From positions 62,001 through 126,000 of the forward strand of contig NZ_BOQL01000057.1 in assembly GCF_018332655.1 (NCBI RefSeq): a DNA stretch of 64,000 nt, read 5' to 3'. This DNA is from Actinoplanes auranticolor. GTDB lineage: Bacteria; Actinomycetota; Actinomycetes; Mycobacteriales; Micromonosporaceae. Both the position numbers and the translations under genes were made by a program. Below, piece by piece: positions 1 to 8,467 of the stretch (positions are counted from its first letter, which is position 1; the number at the start of each line of letters is the position of its first letter). A model generated the notes under the pieces. It searched no databases. It was given only the letters and a program-made list of their open reading frames with translations, and was not told the DNA's origin.

Positions 1-984
1 CGCTTCGCGGCGGCCGTGGCCGGGGCCGATCCGGCTTCCGTGGTCGAGTACTTCGCGATGGTGCTGGGCAACTCGGTGTATCCGGACGACTTCCCGCAGC
101 ACTTCCGGCTGGCGTACCAGGCCAAGCAGCGCCGGCTGCTGGTCGAGTACCACCTGCCGCCGGTCGAGGTGATCCCGGTGGTCAAGGAGTACCGCTACGA
201 CCGGGTCCGTGACGACCTGGTGGCGGCGCCGCGCGACGAGGGTGAGATCCGCCGCCGGTACACGGAGATCATCGCGATGGTGGCGCTGCGGACCATCCAC
301 GAGATCATCGAGGCCGACCGCGGTGCTCTGGTGGGTGAGGTGCTGTTCAACGGCATCGTCGACACGATCGACCGGCGCACCGGCCAGTTCGTACGGCCGT
401 GCCTGGTGTCGGTGAGCGCCGAGCGGGAGACCTTCGCCGCCATCAAGCTGCGCCGGGTCGACCCGGTCGCCTGCGTCAAGCACCTGCCGGCCGGCCTGTC
501 CGCGCAGCCGGACCAGCTCGACGGGGTCACCCCGATGATCGACTTCGACCGGGAAGCCGGCCAGGACTTCACCGGCGAGTTCAACGTGCTGGCCGACATC
601 GACGAGCGGCCCAACCTCGTCACGCTGGCCGCCGCGGAGTACCAGCAGCTGCTCAGTGACCTGTTCGGCAACATGGGGCTGGAGATGGGCCCGGCGGCCG
701 AGGGCCCGCGCTGGCTGGCCACCGATCCCCGGCCCCTGTTCGGGGGCGCGGTCGTGATCTATGCCGTACGCGGCAAGCCGGTCAGCGCGGCCACGGCCGC
801 CGGCCTCGCCGAGGAGGTCGCGGCGGCCGGCGCGACCAAGGGGATCCTGGTCGCCATCGACGGGTACGAGGTCGAGGCGTACGAGGCGGTGGCGGGCCGC
901 CCGGTCGAGCTGCTGGACGGCTCCGCCCTGCTCAACCTGCTCGCCGAGCACTCGGGGGTGAAGGCCCGGATCGAGCCGGTCTAA
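1..984 (+). CDS. Catalytically degenerate Mrr-family nuclease paralogue (5' end outside window)
   Basis: The frame is open to the left edge, so the N-terminus is missing; 327 residues are visible. It aligns over almost its whole visible length with the intact Mrr-like protein encoded at 2395-4002: shared blocks include a DFP segment, P-x-VK-x-x-x-Y, an AL-T/R-x-x-x-I/L block, FNG-x-V/D-T-I, PCLVS, and the E-Y/F-x-x-L-x-x-x-F-x-x-MG helix that opens the Mrr catalytic domain. In the paralogue the catalytic D and Q-A-K motif follow; here the D region reads EGPRWLATD and the QAK strand reads IYAVRG, so the metal-binding and lysine residues are gone. I infer a non-cutting, possibly regulatory or DNA-binding role. 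Its stop overlaps the convergent cupin gene stop by a few bases. High GC like the backbone, unlike its intact paralogue. Confidence 0.75.
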   Translation, partial: RFAAAVAGADPASVVEYFAMVLGNSVYPDDFPQHFRLAYQAKQRRLLVEYHLPPVEVIPVVKEYRYDRVRDDLVAAPRDEGEIRRRYTEIIAMVALRTIHEIIEADRGALVGEVLFNGIVDTIDRRTGQFVRPCLVSVSAERETFAAIKLRRVDPVACVKHLPAGLSAQPDQLDGVTPMIDFDREAGQDFTGEFNVLADIDERPNLVTLAAAEYQQLLSDLFGNMGLEMGPAAEGPRWLATDPRPLFGGAVVIYAVRGKPVSAATAAGLAEEVAAAGATKGILVAIDGYEVEAYEAVAGRPVELLDGSALLNLLAEHSGVKARIEPV

Positions 985-1364
985 CCGCCGAGCTGGTGGC
1001 CGGTGGTGGCGTCCACGTGGTCCGGGATCTCCTCGTGCCGGTCGCCGACGGTCGGCGTCCCGGTCGGTTCGAACATCAGGATCTGGGCGCCGCCGGGCGA
1101 GACCGGCTTGTGCTCGATGCCCCGCGGCACGGTGAAGACCTCACCCTTGCGCAGCACGACCGTGCGGTCCCGCAGGGTGATCTGGAGTTCGCCGTCCAGG
1201 ACGAGGAAGAACTCGTCGGTGTGGTCGTGGGTGTGCCAGAGATGCTCGCCCTGGACCTTGGCCACGCGGACGTCGTAGTCGTTGACCCGGGTCACGATGC
1301 GCGGGCTCCACAGGGTGTCGAAGGAGGCCAGGGCCGCACTCAGGGAGATCGGTTCGTCGCTCAT
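981..1364 (-). CDS. Small cupin-domain protein
   Basis: A 127-residue single-domain cupin. Both conserved cupin motifs are visible: H-T-H-x4-E at residues 44-51 followed by a glycine turn (LDGEL), and G-x5-P-x-G-x2-H at residues 74-85, giving the usual three His and one Glu metal ligands. Such proteins bind a divalent metal and act as small dioxygenases, isomerases or ligand sensors; the substrate cannot be told from sequence. It is transcribed divergently from the GlxA-type regulator at 1417, with about 50 bp between starts, so it is a plausible target of that regulator. Convergent with the degenerate Mrr gene, sharing stop bases. Confidence 0.85.
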   Translation of the reverse strand: MSDEPISLSAALASFDTLWSPRIVTRVNDYDVRVAKVQGEHLWHTHDHTDEFFLVLDGELQITLRDRTVVLRKGEVFTVPRGIEHKPVSPGGAQILMFEPTGTPTVGDRHEEIPDHVDATTGHQLGG

Positions 1365-1416
1365 CAGCTCATCCTCGCCGCTGGCGGGCCGGGCCCGGGA
1401 GTGCTAGGAATCGCAG

Positions 1417-2391
1417 ATGACGCAAGAATCCTCGCATCGGGTCGTGGTCGTCGTCGACGAGAACTCCAACCCGTTCGAGCTGGGCTGCGCGACCGAGATC
1501 TTCGGCCTGCGCCGCCCCGAGCTGGGCCGCGACCTGTACGACTTCCGCCTCTGCTCCCCCACCCCGCGCACGCTGATGCGCGACGGCTTCTACACGCTGA
1601 CCGGCGTGGCCGGGCTGGAGGCGGCCGAGCAGGCGGACACCCTGATCGTCCCGAACCGCCCCGACGTCGAGGTGCCCCGGCGCCCGGCGGTCCTGGCCGC
1701 GATCCGCCGCGCCCATGAACGCGGCGCCCGCCTGATCGGCTTCTGCAGCGGGGCGTTCACGCTGGCGGAGGCGGGTGTGCTGGACGGGCGCCGGGCCACC
1801 GCGCACTGGCAGTGGGCGGACGACTTCCGCGCCCGCTTCCCGGCGGTGACCCTGGAGCCGGACGTGCTCTTCGTCGACGACGGCGACATCCTCACGGCCG
1901 CGGGCAGCGCAGCGGCGCTGGACCTGGGCCTGCACGTGGTCCGGCGCGACTTCGGCGCCGAGATAGCCAACGCGGTCAGCCGCCGCCTGGTCTTCGCCGC
2001 CCACCGCGACGGCGGCCAGCGCCAGTTCGTGGAACGCCCGGTGCCGGCGGTCCGCGACGAATCCCTGGCGCCGCTGCTGGCCTGGGTGCAGGAACACCTG
2101 GACCAGCCGCTGACCGTGGCCGACCTGGCGGAACACGCGGCCGTCAGTCAGGCGACGCTGCACCGCCGGTTCCGCGCCGAACTGGGCACGACGCCGCTGG
2201 CCTGGCTGACCGGCGAACGCGTCACCCTGGCCTGCCGGCTGATCGAACGCGGCGAATCCCGCCCGGAGGTGGTGGCCCGGCGCACGGGCCTGGGCACCGC
2301 GACTAACCTGCGGACTCTGCTGCGCCGGGAGACGGGCCTGACCCCGACCCAGTACCGCCGTCGCTTCGGAACGGCCCCTGGTCGAGGCTGA
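1417..2391 (+). CDS. GlxA-family AraC-type transcriptional regulator (DJ-1/PfpI + HTH)
   Basis: 324 residues: an N-terminal DJ-1/PfpI-like sensor domain (about residues 10-185) with the nucleophile-elbow sequence FCSGAFTLAEAG keeping its cysteine and the later DILTAAG segment, then two AraC-type helix-turn-helix units (about 215-315; DLAEHAAVSQATLHRRFR and the end motif G-x-TPTQYRRRF). Members regulate amine, nitrile or catabolic genes in response to unknown small molecules. The start ATG at 1417 is preceded by a TAGGAA(T) box 6 nt away and no clear ribosome binding site, compatible with a leaderless transcript. Divergent from the cupin gene, which is the most likely target. A second GlxA-type gene lies at 37242. 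Confidence 0.92.
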   Translation: MTQESSHRVVVVVDENSNPFELGCATEIFGLRRPELGRDLYDFRLCSPTPRTLMRDGFYTLTGVAGLEAAEQADTLIVPNRPDVEVPRRPAVLAAIRRAHERGARLIGFCSGAFTLAEAGVLDGRRATAHWQWADDFRARFPAVTLEPDVLFVDDGDILTAAGSAAALDLGLHVVRRDFGAEIANAVSRRLVFAAHRDGGQRQFVERPVPAVRDESLAPLLAWVQEHLDQPLTVADLAEHAAVSQATLHRRFRAELGTTPLAWLTGERVTLACRLIERGESRPEVVARRTGLGTATNLRTLLRRETGLTPTQYRRRFGTAPGRG

Positions 2392-2394
2392 TTC

Positions 2395-4002
2395 TCAGGT
2401 CGATCCGGACGCGGCTGTCGGCGGACCCGAGGCCGCATTTCTTGGGCGGTTGACACTGATCAGGACGTCTCTTTCGAGGTGCTGCTTGATCAGGAACGTC
2501 AGGTGCTGACCATCAACCAGTTGCATGCGGCCATGTTCGTGGGCCTTTTGCCATCCGCCCGCAGTGAACCAAGACGTTGTCACCAGAATCCCGCGACCTG
2601 CCCGCTTCTCCTCCATCGCGCCGGCGAGTTCGCGGATGTGGCTCACGCCCACGACGTTCTTGTAGTGCTTCGCCTGGACGATCGTCAGCCCACCGACAAA
2701 CGGGTCGGGATTGACCACCACGGCGTCGACACCGTCATCGTTGCTCGACGTCGTCGTCCAGCCCTGCATACCCATCGCTTCAAAGATCTGCCGAACGAGG
2801 TGTTCGAACTCGCCGTGCCCCATCTCCATGAGATCTGGACGGTGGTCCAGCGTGGCGACGGCATCGAACCCCTTTATGAAGTTGAACTTCGAAAGGTCGA
2901 ACCTCAGTACCGGTTGGATGGGGGTCAGGGCGAACGGATGCGGAGAGACGAGCGCATTGAGATGGCGCAGGCAGTCGGCCGGGCTGACCCGATCGAGAAC
3001 CAGTTCCTCGAACCTGTCCCGCTCCACGTTCAGACTGACGAGGCAGGGATACTCTCGCTGCCCGGTCGCGCGGTTGATGGTGTCGACGTGACCGTTGAAG
3101 GCCACGGTACGGAGTAGCTCGTCCGCATCGAACAGATCTCTCACCGTCAGAAGTGCCACCTGCGCGATGACGTCTCGGTAGAGCTCCCTGAGCTCCTTCT
3201 CCGGCCGCCGAGTCTCTGGCATCGTGTCGGCGTTGGGACCGCTCTGGATGTACTTGACCGACTTGACTGCGGGTACGACATCCGTCCCGGGCAGCTGCAA
3301 TTGCACCACAACTTGCTCGGCGTCAGGGTTGTACGCCACTTCAGCCCGCCGCGGGAAATCCTCGGGCAACGGCGTCCGAACCAGCACTTGGTCGAGATAC
3401 CTCTCCACAGGCTCACGTCGCCGTTCCCTCAAACCAGTGATCTCCTGCTGGATCAATTGGTTTCGCTTGGCGCAGTCGGCAGTTTCGGTGGCGACGAGCC
3501 GATCATGTTCCGCCCGCGCAGCGGCGAGCCGCTCGAGGCGCTGGGTTTCTGACCGTTCCCACCTGGCCTGAGCTGAGTCGTATCGGCGGTGGGCGACTGT
3601 CATTGCTGTCTCGTATCGAGCCTTTCCACCGAACAGGCCACCTAATGCACCAGGCGGAGGCGGCTCGAAGTCACGCCACTCGGGATGTGGTTCAGGGTGC
3701 CTGAGCGGCCCTGGATCGAACTGCCGGGTTGGAGGATCGCGAAGGAATCCTTGAAGATCGATACGCGCTCGCCGGCGGAGCCCGACGATCAAGAGGTGGG
3801 TCAGCTCTTCGACGGCCTTCTCAAGCGACACGGTCCGCATCGTGGCTTCGTCCCGCCGGCTGGCCACGTATCGGTCCGCTTCAGCACGCCGTTGGAGTGC
3901 AGCCGCCTTCTCCGCAGCGCGCTGGTCGCGCTCCGCCTGCCGGATCTGCGCTTGCCGCCAGCGCGCCAGATCGCCGGCACTCGGTCGTTTGCTCGTCGCC
4001 AT
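2395..4002 (-). CDS. Mrr-type restriction endonuclease with coiled-coil N-terminus
   Basis: 535 residues from the ATG at 4002 (an upstream in-frame start at 4092 has no ribosome binding site). Residues 1-210 are charged and coiled-coil-like with many Arg/Glu/Ala; a middle domain follows that is shared with the protein at 1-984; the C-terminal Mrr_cat domain has a helix E-F-x-x-L-V-x-x-I-F-x-x-MG, the catalytic Asp in NDDGVDAV (about 426) and IVQAKHY (about 443-445). Mrr enzymes are type IV-like nucleases that cut modified DNA. GC and codon use (many TTG, AAC/AAG mixtures, A/T-ending codons) are clearly lower than in neighbours, a sign of recent transfer. It lies 108 bp downstream of the helicase-nuclease gene on the same strand, so the two may form one defence unit. 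Confidence 0.85.
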   Translation of the reverse strand: MATSKRPSAGDLARWRQAQIRQAERDQRAAEKAAALQRRAEADRYVASRRDEATMRTVSLEKAVEELTHLLIVGLRRRARIDLQGFLRDPPTRQFDPGPLRHPEPHPEWRDFEPPPPGALGGLFGGKARYETAMTVAHRRYDSAQARWERSETQRLERLAAARAEHDRLVATETADCAKRNQLIQQEITGLRERRREPVERYLDQVLVRTPLPEDFPRRAEVAYNPDAEQVVVQLQLPGTDVVPAVKSVKYIQSGPNADTMPETRRPEKELRELYRDVIAQVALLTVRDLFDADELLRTVAFNGHVDTINRATGQREYPCLVSLNVERDRFEELVLDRVSPADCLRHLNALVSPHPFALTPIQPVLRFDLSKFNFIKGFDAVATLDHRPDLMEMGHGEFEHLVRQIFEAMGMQGWTTTSSNDDGVDAVVVNPDPFVGGLTIVQAKHYKNVVGVSHIRELAGAMEEKRAGRGILVTTSWFTAGGWQKAHEHGRMQLVDGQHLTFLIKQHLERDVLISVNRPRNAASGPPTAASGST

Positions 4003-4110
4003 CAAGCCGCCAGTCTCGAGACGTCGCCGACGAATCGACGTATGGCTGTTCAGGCTAGCGAGAATCCCACCGCCGGTCGATACACAAGGCAATCATTCGA
4101 GCACGAGGAG

Positions 4111-7100
4111 TCACATCGATTCGGGTTCTGACTCGATGGTCGGCGGTCGCCACGGGCCGATGCCGACCTCCTCGATGCGCTGCCAGAGGGGGCGCAGGGC
4201 GGCTTCCGGCTCGCGGGCGAAGATGCTGCCGCGGATCCGGACGAAGACGCAGTTGCCCACCCGTTCCAGCACCGCCTGCCGGCGCATGTCGCTCTCCCAC
4301 TGCTCCGGCCCGTGGTACGCGTCCCCGTCGCATTCGATGGCCAGGCGGCGCCCGTCCGGGGCGTTGAGCACGAAGTCGATGCGGTAGCCGCCGATCCGGA
4401 ACTGCGGGGTCGGCCGGTAGCCGCGAACGACCAGCCGGCGCAGCACCTCCCGTTCGAAGTCGCTCTCGCAGACCACTTCGAGATCCGGTGCCGTCGTCTG
4501 CACCGGCAGGTTCAGCGCGTAGTTCAGCAGCAGCGCCCGTGCGTCGTCGGCCAGCAGGGACGACGGCCGGACCGAGTGGAAGATCCAGAGCTGGTCGCGG
4601 GCCCGGGAGGCGGCCACGTTGACCCGGCGGTGGTACTCGCGCTTGGTGAACGCCGCCGGCCGGCCGTCGTTGTCGGAGACCACCATCGACACCAGCACGA
4701 CGTCGCGTTCGTCGCCCTGGAAGGTGTACGCGTCCCCGACCCGCAGCCGCCGGGCCTCCATCTCGTCCTCGCCGATCTCCTCGCGGATGCGCGACAGCAG
4801 GTAGGTGGCCTGCCCGCTGGTGCTGAGCAGGCTGATCACGCCGAGGGTCTTACCGGCGTAGGAGTCGTCCGCGACGATCCGCACGATCCGGGCGACGAGC
4901 GCGTCGGCCTCCGCCAGGTTCACGTCGCCGAATCCGGCGAGCGGCTGCCGTACGCCGTCGGGAATGAACACCGCCCGCACCGGCGACGACAGCGCCCGAT
5001 CGGCGCGCAGCGGCTGGATCTTGCCGTCGTAGTAGTGCCGGGACGAGAACTCGATGATCTGCGGGACGCAGCGGAAGTGCTCGGTGAGCAGGATCCGTTC
5101 CGGCGAGCGCCGCACCGCGTGGTCGTAGAGGGAGGACTCCGGGTCGAAGTGCTCGGCCGACGGCACGTCGTCCAGGTGGCTGTGGATCAGCCCGGCGACC
5201 GAGCCGACGAAGCCGAGCTGCGGGCCGATCTGCTGGTCGTCGCCGACCACCACGGCCCGTTCGGCCAACGACAGCACCGGCAGCGCGAACAGGTCGGCCT
5301 GCGACGCCTCGTCCACGATGACCACGTCGAAGTGCGCGCCCCCGGCGAACTGCTCGATCGCCCGGTCCACCGACATCACCCAGACCGGCACGGCCTCCAC
5401 CGCGGACTCCATGGCCCGCTGGGCGTGCGCCTGCCAGGCTGCGGCGCTGCGGCCCGTACCCTTGCCGATCTTGCGCAGGGCGGTGGTCCAGTCGGCCAGC
5501 GCGGCCCGCCGCCGGTCGTCGAGGGCGCGGGAGACCTCCAGCCACGCGGACGCGACGACGAGGTCCGCGGTGAGCCGCCGGATCTTGTCGCGGGCCAGCT
5601 CGACCCGGTGGTTCAGCACGGCCGGGTCGACGCTGCCGACGACCTGGTCGAACCACGTCTGCGCCTGCCGCCACTCCCAGGCCCGCAGGCAGAGCTGCCC
5701 GGACACGGCCGGCACCAGTCCGGCGTCGACCTGGGCGGCCCACTCCGGTGCCACCTCCGCCAGCCGGTCGCGCAGGTCCACGTACCGCTGCGCGTCAGGC
5801 CGCAGCGCGGTGAGCCGGCGCGCCTCGGCGACCAGGGCGTCCCATTCCTGCAGGCCGGGGTCGAACCAGGCCGCAGCCAGCGGCGGCCACGGCACCAGCG
5901 CGTCCGCAACCGCGCGGTCGGCGGCGTCCAGGTCGTCCAGCTCGAAGACGACCAGGAGGCCGCCTTCAGTCCGGTCAAGGGTGGTGGTGGGGTATTCGGA
6001 CGGGGCGTCGAGCAGGGCCGAGATCTCGGCCAGCCGGGTCGCGTCGAGATCCAGCTCCTCCTGGGGTACGAGCACACGCAGCCGCGCGGACAGCTCGGGC
6101 CACTGCCGGGCGTCCCAGCCCAGCGACTGCGCGGCCTCGGCCAGCAGCGTCCCGGCCCACACCTCCGGGTCGCCCGGGCGTTGCGGGATGGCCAGCCGCT
6201 GGATCCACTCGCTCCAGTGCTCGCCGAGCCGCCGCCGGGCCTGCCCGCGCCGCACCCAGGCGGCGGCCAGGTCGGCGTCCTCCACCGTGCGCAGGGCCTC
6301 GCCGTCGACCCGGACCTCGTCGGCGACGCGCCACAGCCCGGCCTGCAGGATCCGGTTGACCCCGCGGCCCGCGGCGAACCGTTCGCGCAGCTCACCCAGG
6401 CCGGCCAGCAGCTTCTTCGGCTCCGCGGCCAGCGCGTCCGAGGCGGTGACCCGGTGACCGCCGAGGGCGCGGGCCAGCTCGGCCAGGGAACGCTGCAGCT
6501 CCTCGGTGGCGGTGACGTGGTCGGTCCACATGGTGGCCCAGTGCGGGTCGGACAGCAGCCGGCCGAGCCGGTCCGTCCAGGTGCCCTCGCGGCGGCGCAG
6601 CCACGCGACCGCGTCGCGCAGGCCGTCGAGCAGCTCCGCGACGGCGCTCGCGCCCTGGGTGCGTACCGCATCGGTGTCGACGCCCGCCGCCTCCAGGCGG
6701 GCCACGCGGTCGGCGGCCGACTCCCGGTCGGCTCGCGCCCGCCTCGCGGTCGGCGCGTCGGGCAGGTGGGTGAGCTCGGGCAGCGGGCGCAGCGCGGCCG
6801 CCCGGTCGGCGGGCGAGAGGCGTGCGGCCAGCTGCAGCAGGGCGGCGAACTCGTCCGCGGACAGCGGCGGCCGCTCGGCCGGCGAGACCGGGTCGGGGAT
6901 GCCGCCGTGCGCGGCGGCCCGCTCCCGCAGCCAGGCGCCGACCTCGGCCGGCGAGAGCCGCACGTCGTCGATCCGGTACGTCGCAGCCTCGTTCTCCGCG
7001 ATCGCCCGCAGCCCGCCCAGCGCAGCCGCCAGCTCCCGCTCGGCGTCCTCCAGCCGCCCGGTGAGCCGCTGCACCCGGCCCGCCTCGGCCTGCTGGTCCA

Positions 7101-8376
7101 GCGTGGCGGCCCGGTCGGACAGCTCGCGGGCGGCCAGCTGCAGCTGCACGAGCTGGTCCGTGGTGCGCCCGAGCACGGCCAGGCAGAGGGCCTGCACCTC
7201 GGCCGGCAGGCCGTCGCGCAGCACCCGCAGCGGGTCCTCCTTCTGCGCGACGACCAGCACGCGTTTGCCGTTGGCCATCAGGTGGCAGATCAGGTTGCGG
7301 ATGGTGTGGGTCTTGCCGGTGCCGGGCGGTCCCTGCACGGCGACGTTGCGGTGCAGCGCGAGCCGGCGGGCGATCGACTCCTGGGCCTCGTTGGTCGGCA
7401 GCGGCATGAGCAGCCGCTCCCCCACCCGGTGCCAGTCCTCGGGCCGGTCGTCGGGCATCCGCAGCTTGCTGGGCTCGTGCGCGACGATCGCGGCCAGTGC
7501 GCCGATGCTGGTGGTGTCGCCGGCGAGCAGCCGGTCGCGCAGGCTCTCCAGGAAGCCGCGCAGCAGCCGCTGCCGCGGCCGCGCGAACAGGACGCCGGTG
7601 TCGACGATGTGCGGGCCGGACACGGCCTCGCCGGGCACGGCCACCCGCCGGTCGTAGCCCAGCCGGCCCAGGGCGCGCTCGAACAACTCCCGGCGTTCCA
7701 GGTCGTCCCAGAGGTCGACCTCGAGCGTGCCGGCCGGCCCGGCCAGGGCCAGGAGCTGGCCGAGATACCGCTCGTCCAGGCCGGCCAGCGCGTCGGTCTG
7801 CAGCCGGGACGGACCCTGCGGCGAGACGGTGATCATCGACCGGTCGGGGTCGTACTCGATCAGCACCGGCGTCGCGACCAGCGGATAGCGCACCCGGTTG
7901 CCGTTGACGACGGTGTCCAGGATGCCGTGGCCCCAGACCAGCTCGGTGGTGGCGGCGGCCATGTCGACCTGGTGCATGAGATCGAAGAGCTGCCGGTGCA
8001 GCACCCGGGCCCGCTCGGCCTCGGCGCTGGCGATCGACCAGGGCCGCCACACCTCGTCGCGCCAGGTCTCGAATCCCTCGCCGTCGGCCTTGGGCTCGTC
8101 GGTCGGGCTGATCTCGTTGAGCCGGCGGCGCAGCTCGGCGGGCACCGCGACCGGGGCCGGCGGGTCCGGCAGGCCGACCCGCAGCCAGCCGGTGCCGTCC
8201 GCGGCCGGCCCGAGCGAGCACGCCGGGTGCTCCGGCAGGGCCTCCATCCGGTACGCGTCAGCGGGCAGCGTCCGCGCGGGGCGTTCCATGTGCGCGCGGA
8301 CGGCGAGCAGGTAATCCGCGACGGAGACGGCCCGGTCCCGGATGACGGTGGGCGACTCTGCGTGCGGCGCGGACAT
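4111..8376 (-). CDS. Large SF1 helicase (COG1112-like) with C-terminal PD-(D/E)XK nuclease
   Basis: 1421 residues. Walker A GPPGTGKTHT lies near residue 350, the DEAD-like box VIVDEASQAD near 1017, then GDDQQIGPQ, a motif IV/V region with YTFQGDERDVV and a motif VI region NVAASRARDQLWIF. Between motifs I and II is an insertion of about 600 residues rich in Ala/Arg/Leu helices. The last 110 residues form a Vsr-like/MTES_1575-type nuclease: IDFVLNAPDG, then AIECDGDAYHG. The helicase-nuclease layout resembles COG1112 proteins of anti-phage systems such as Mokosh (family knowledge), but this is not proof of function. The start ATG at 8376 sits 7 nt from a TAACCT box, suggesting a leaderless mRNA. 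Followed on the same strand by the Mrr gene. Confidence 0.88.
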   Translation of the reverse strand: MSAPHAESPTVIRDRAVSVADYLLAVRAHMERPARTLPADAYRMEALPEHPACSLGPAADGTGWLRVGLPDPPAPVAVPAELRRRLNEISPTDEPKADGEGFETWRDEVWRPWSIASAEAERARVLHRQLFDLMHQVDMAAATTELVWGHGILDTVVNGNRVRYPLVATPVLIEYDPDRSMITVSPQGPSRLQTDALAGLDERYLGQLLALAGPAGTLEVDLWDDLERRELFERALGRLGYDRRVAVPGEAVSGPHIVDTGVLFARPRQRLLRGFLESLRDRLLAGDTTSIGALAAIVAHEPSKLRMPDDRPEDWHRVGERLLMPLPTNEAQESIARRLALHRNVAVQGPPGTGKTHTIRNLICHLMANGKRVLVVAQKEDPLRVLRDGLPAEVQALCLAVLGRTTDQLVQLQLAARELSDRAATLDQQAEAGRVQRLTGRLEDAERELAAALGGLRAIAENEAATYRIDDVRLSPAEVGAWLRERAAAHGGIPDPVSPAERPPLSADEFAALLQLAARLSPADRAAALRPLPELTHLPDAPTARRARADRESAADRVARLEAAGVDTDAVRTQGASAVAELLDGLRDAVAWLRRREGTWTDRLGRLLSDPHWATMWTDHVTATEELQRSLAELARALGGHRVTASDALAAEPKKLLAGLGELRERFAAGRGVNRILQAGLWRVADEVRVDGEALRTVEDADLAAAWVRRGQARRRLGEHWSEWIQRLAIPQRPGDPEVWAGTLLAEAAQSLGWDARQWPELSARLRVLVPQEELDLDATRLAEISALLDAPSEYPTTTLDRTEGGLLVVFELDDLDAADRAVADALVPWPPLAAAWFDPGLQEWDALVAEARRLTALRPDAQRYVDLRDRLAEVAPEWAAQVDAGLVPAVSGQLCLRAWEWRQAQTWFDQVVGSVDPAVLNHRVELARDKIRRLTADLVVASAWLEVSRALDDRRRAALADWTTALRKIGKGTGRSAAAWQAHAQRAMESAVEAVPVWVMSVDRAIEQFAGGAHFDVVIVDEASQADLFALPVLSLAERAVVVGDDQQIGPQLGFVGSVAGLIHSHLDDVPSAEHFDPESSLYDHAVRRSPERILLTEHFRCVPQIIEFSSRHYYDGKIQPLRADRALSSPVRAVFIPDGVRQPLAGFGDVNLAEADALVARIVRIVADDSYAGKTLGVISLLSTSGQATYLLSRIREEIGEDEMEARRLRVGDAYTFQGDERDVVLVSMVVSDNDGRPAAFTKREYHRRVNVAASRARDQLWIFHSVRPSSLLADDARALLLNYALNLPVQTTAPDLEVVCESDFEREVLRRLVVRGYRPTPQFRIGGYRIDFVLNAPDGRRLAIECDGDAYHGPEQWESDMRRQAVLERVGNCVFVRIRGSIFAREPEAALRPLWQRIEEVGIGPWRPPTIESEPESM

Positions 8377-8383
8377 TCTTCGC

Positions 8384-8389
8384 AGGTTA
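8384..8389 (-). promoter_or_regulatory. Probable -10 box (TAACCT) of helicase-nuclease gene
   Basis: On the minus strand TAACCT is followed by 7 nt and then the ATG at 8376, the spacing expected when transcription begins at the start codon. No Shine-Dalgarno sequence is present. Confidence 0.4.
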
Positions 8390-8467
8390 TCCGATGTGCG
8401 CAGCGGCAACGGGCGGCGCGGGAGGCGCCGGCACCGCTATGGTTTCGACGCCTGGAAGGGGGACACC

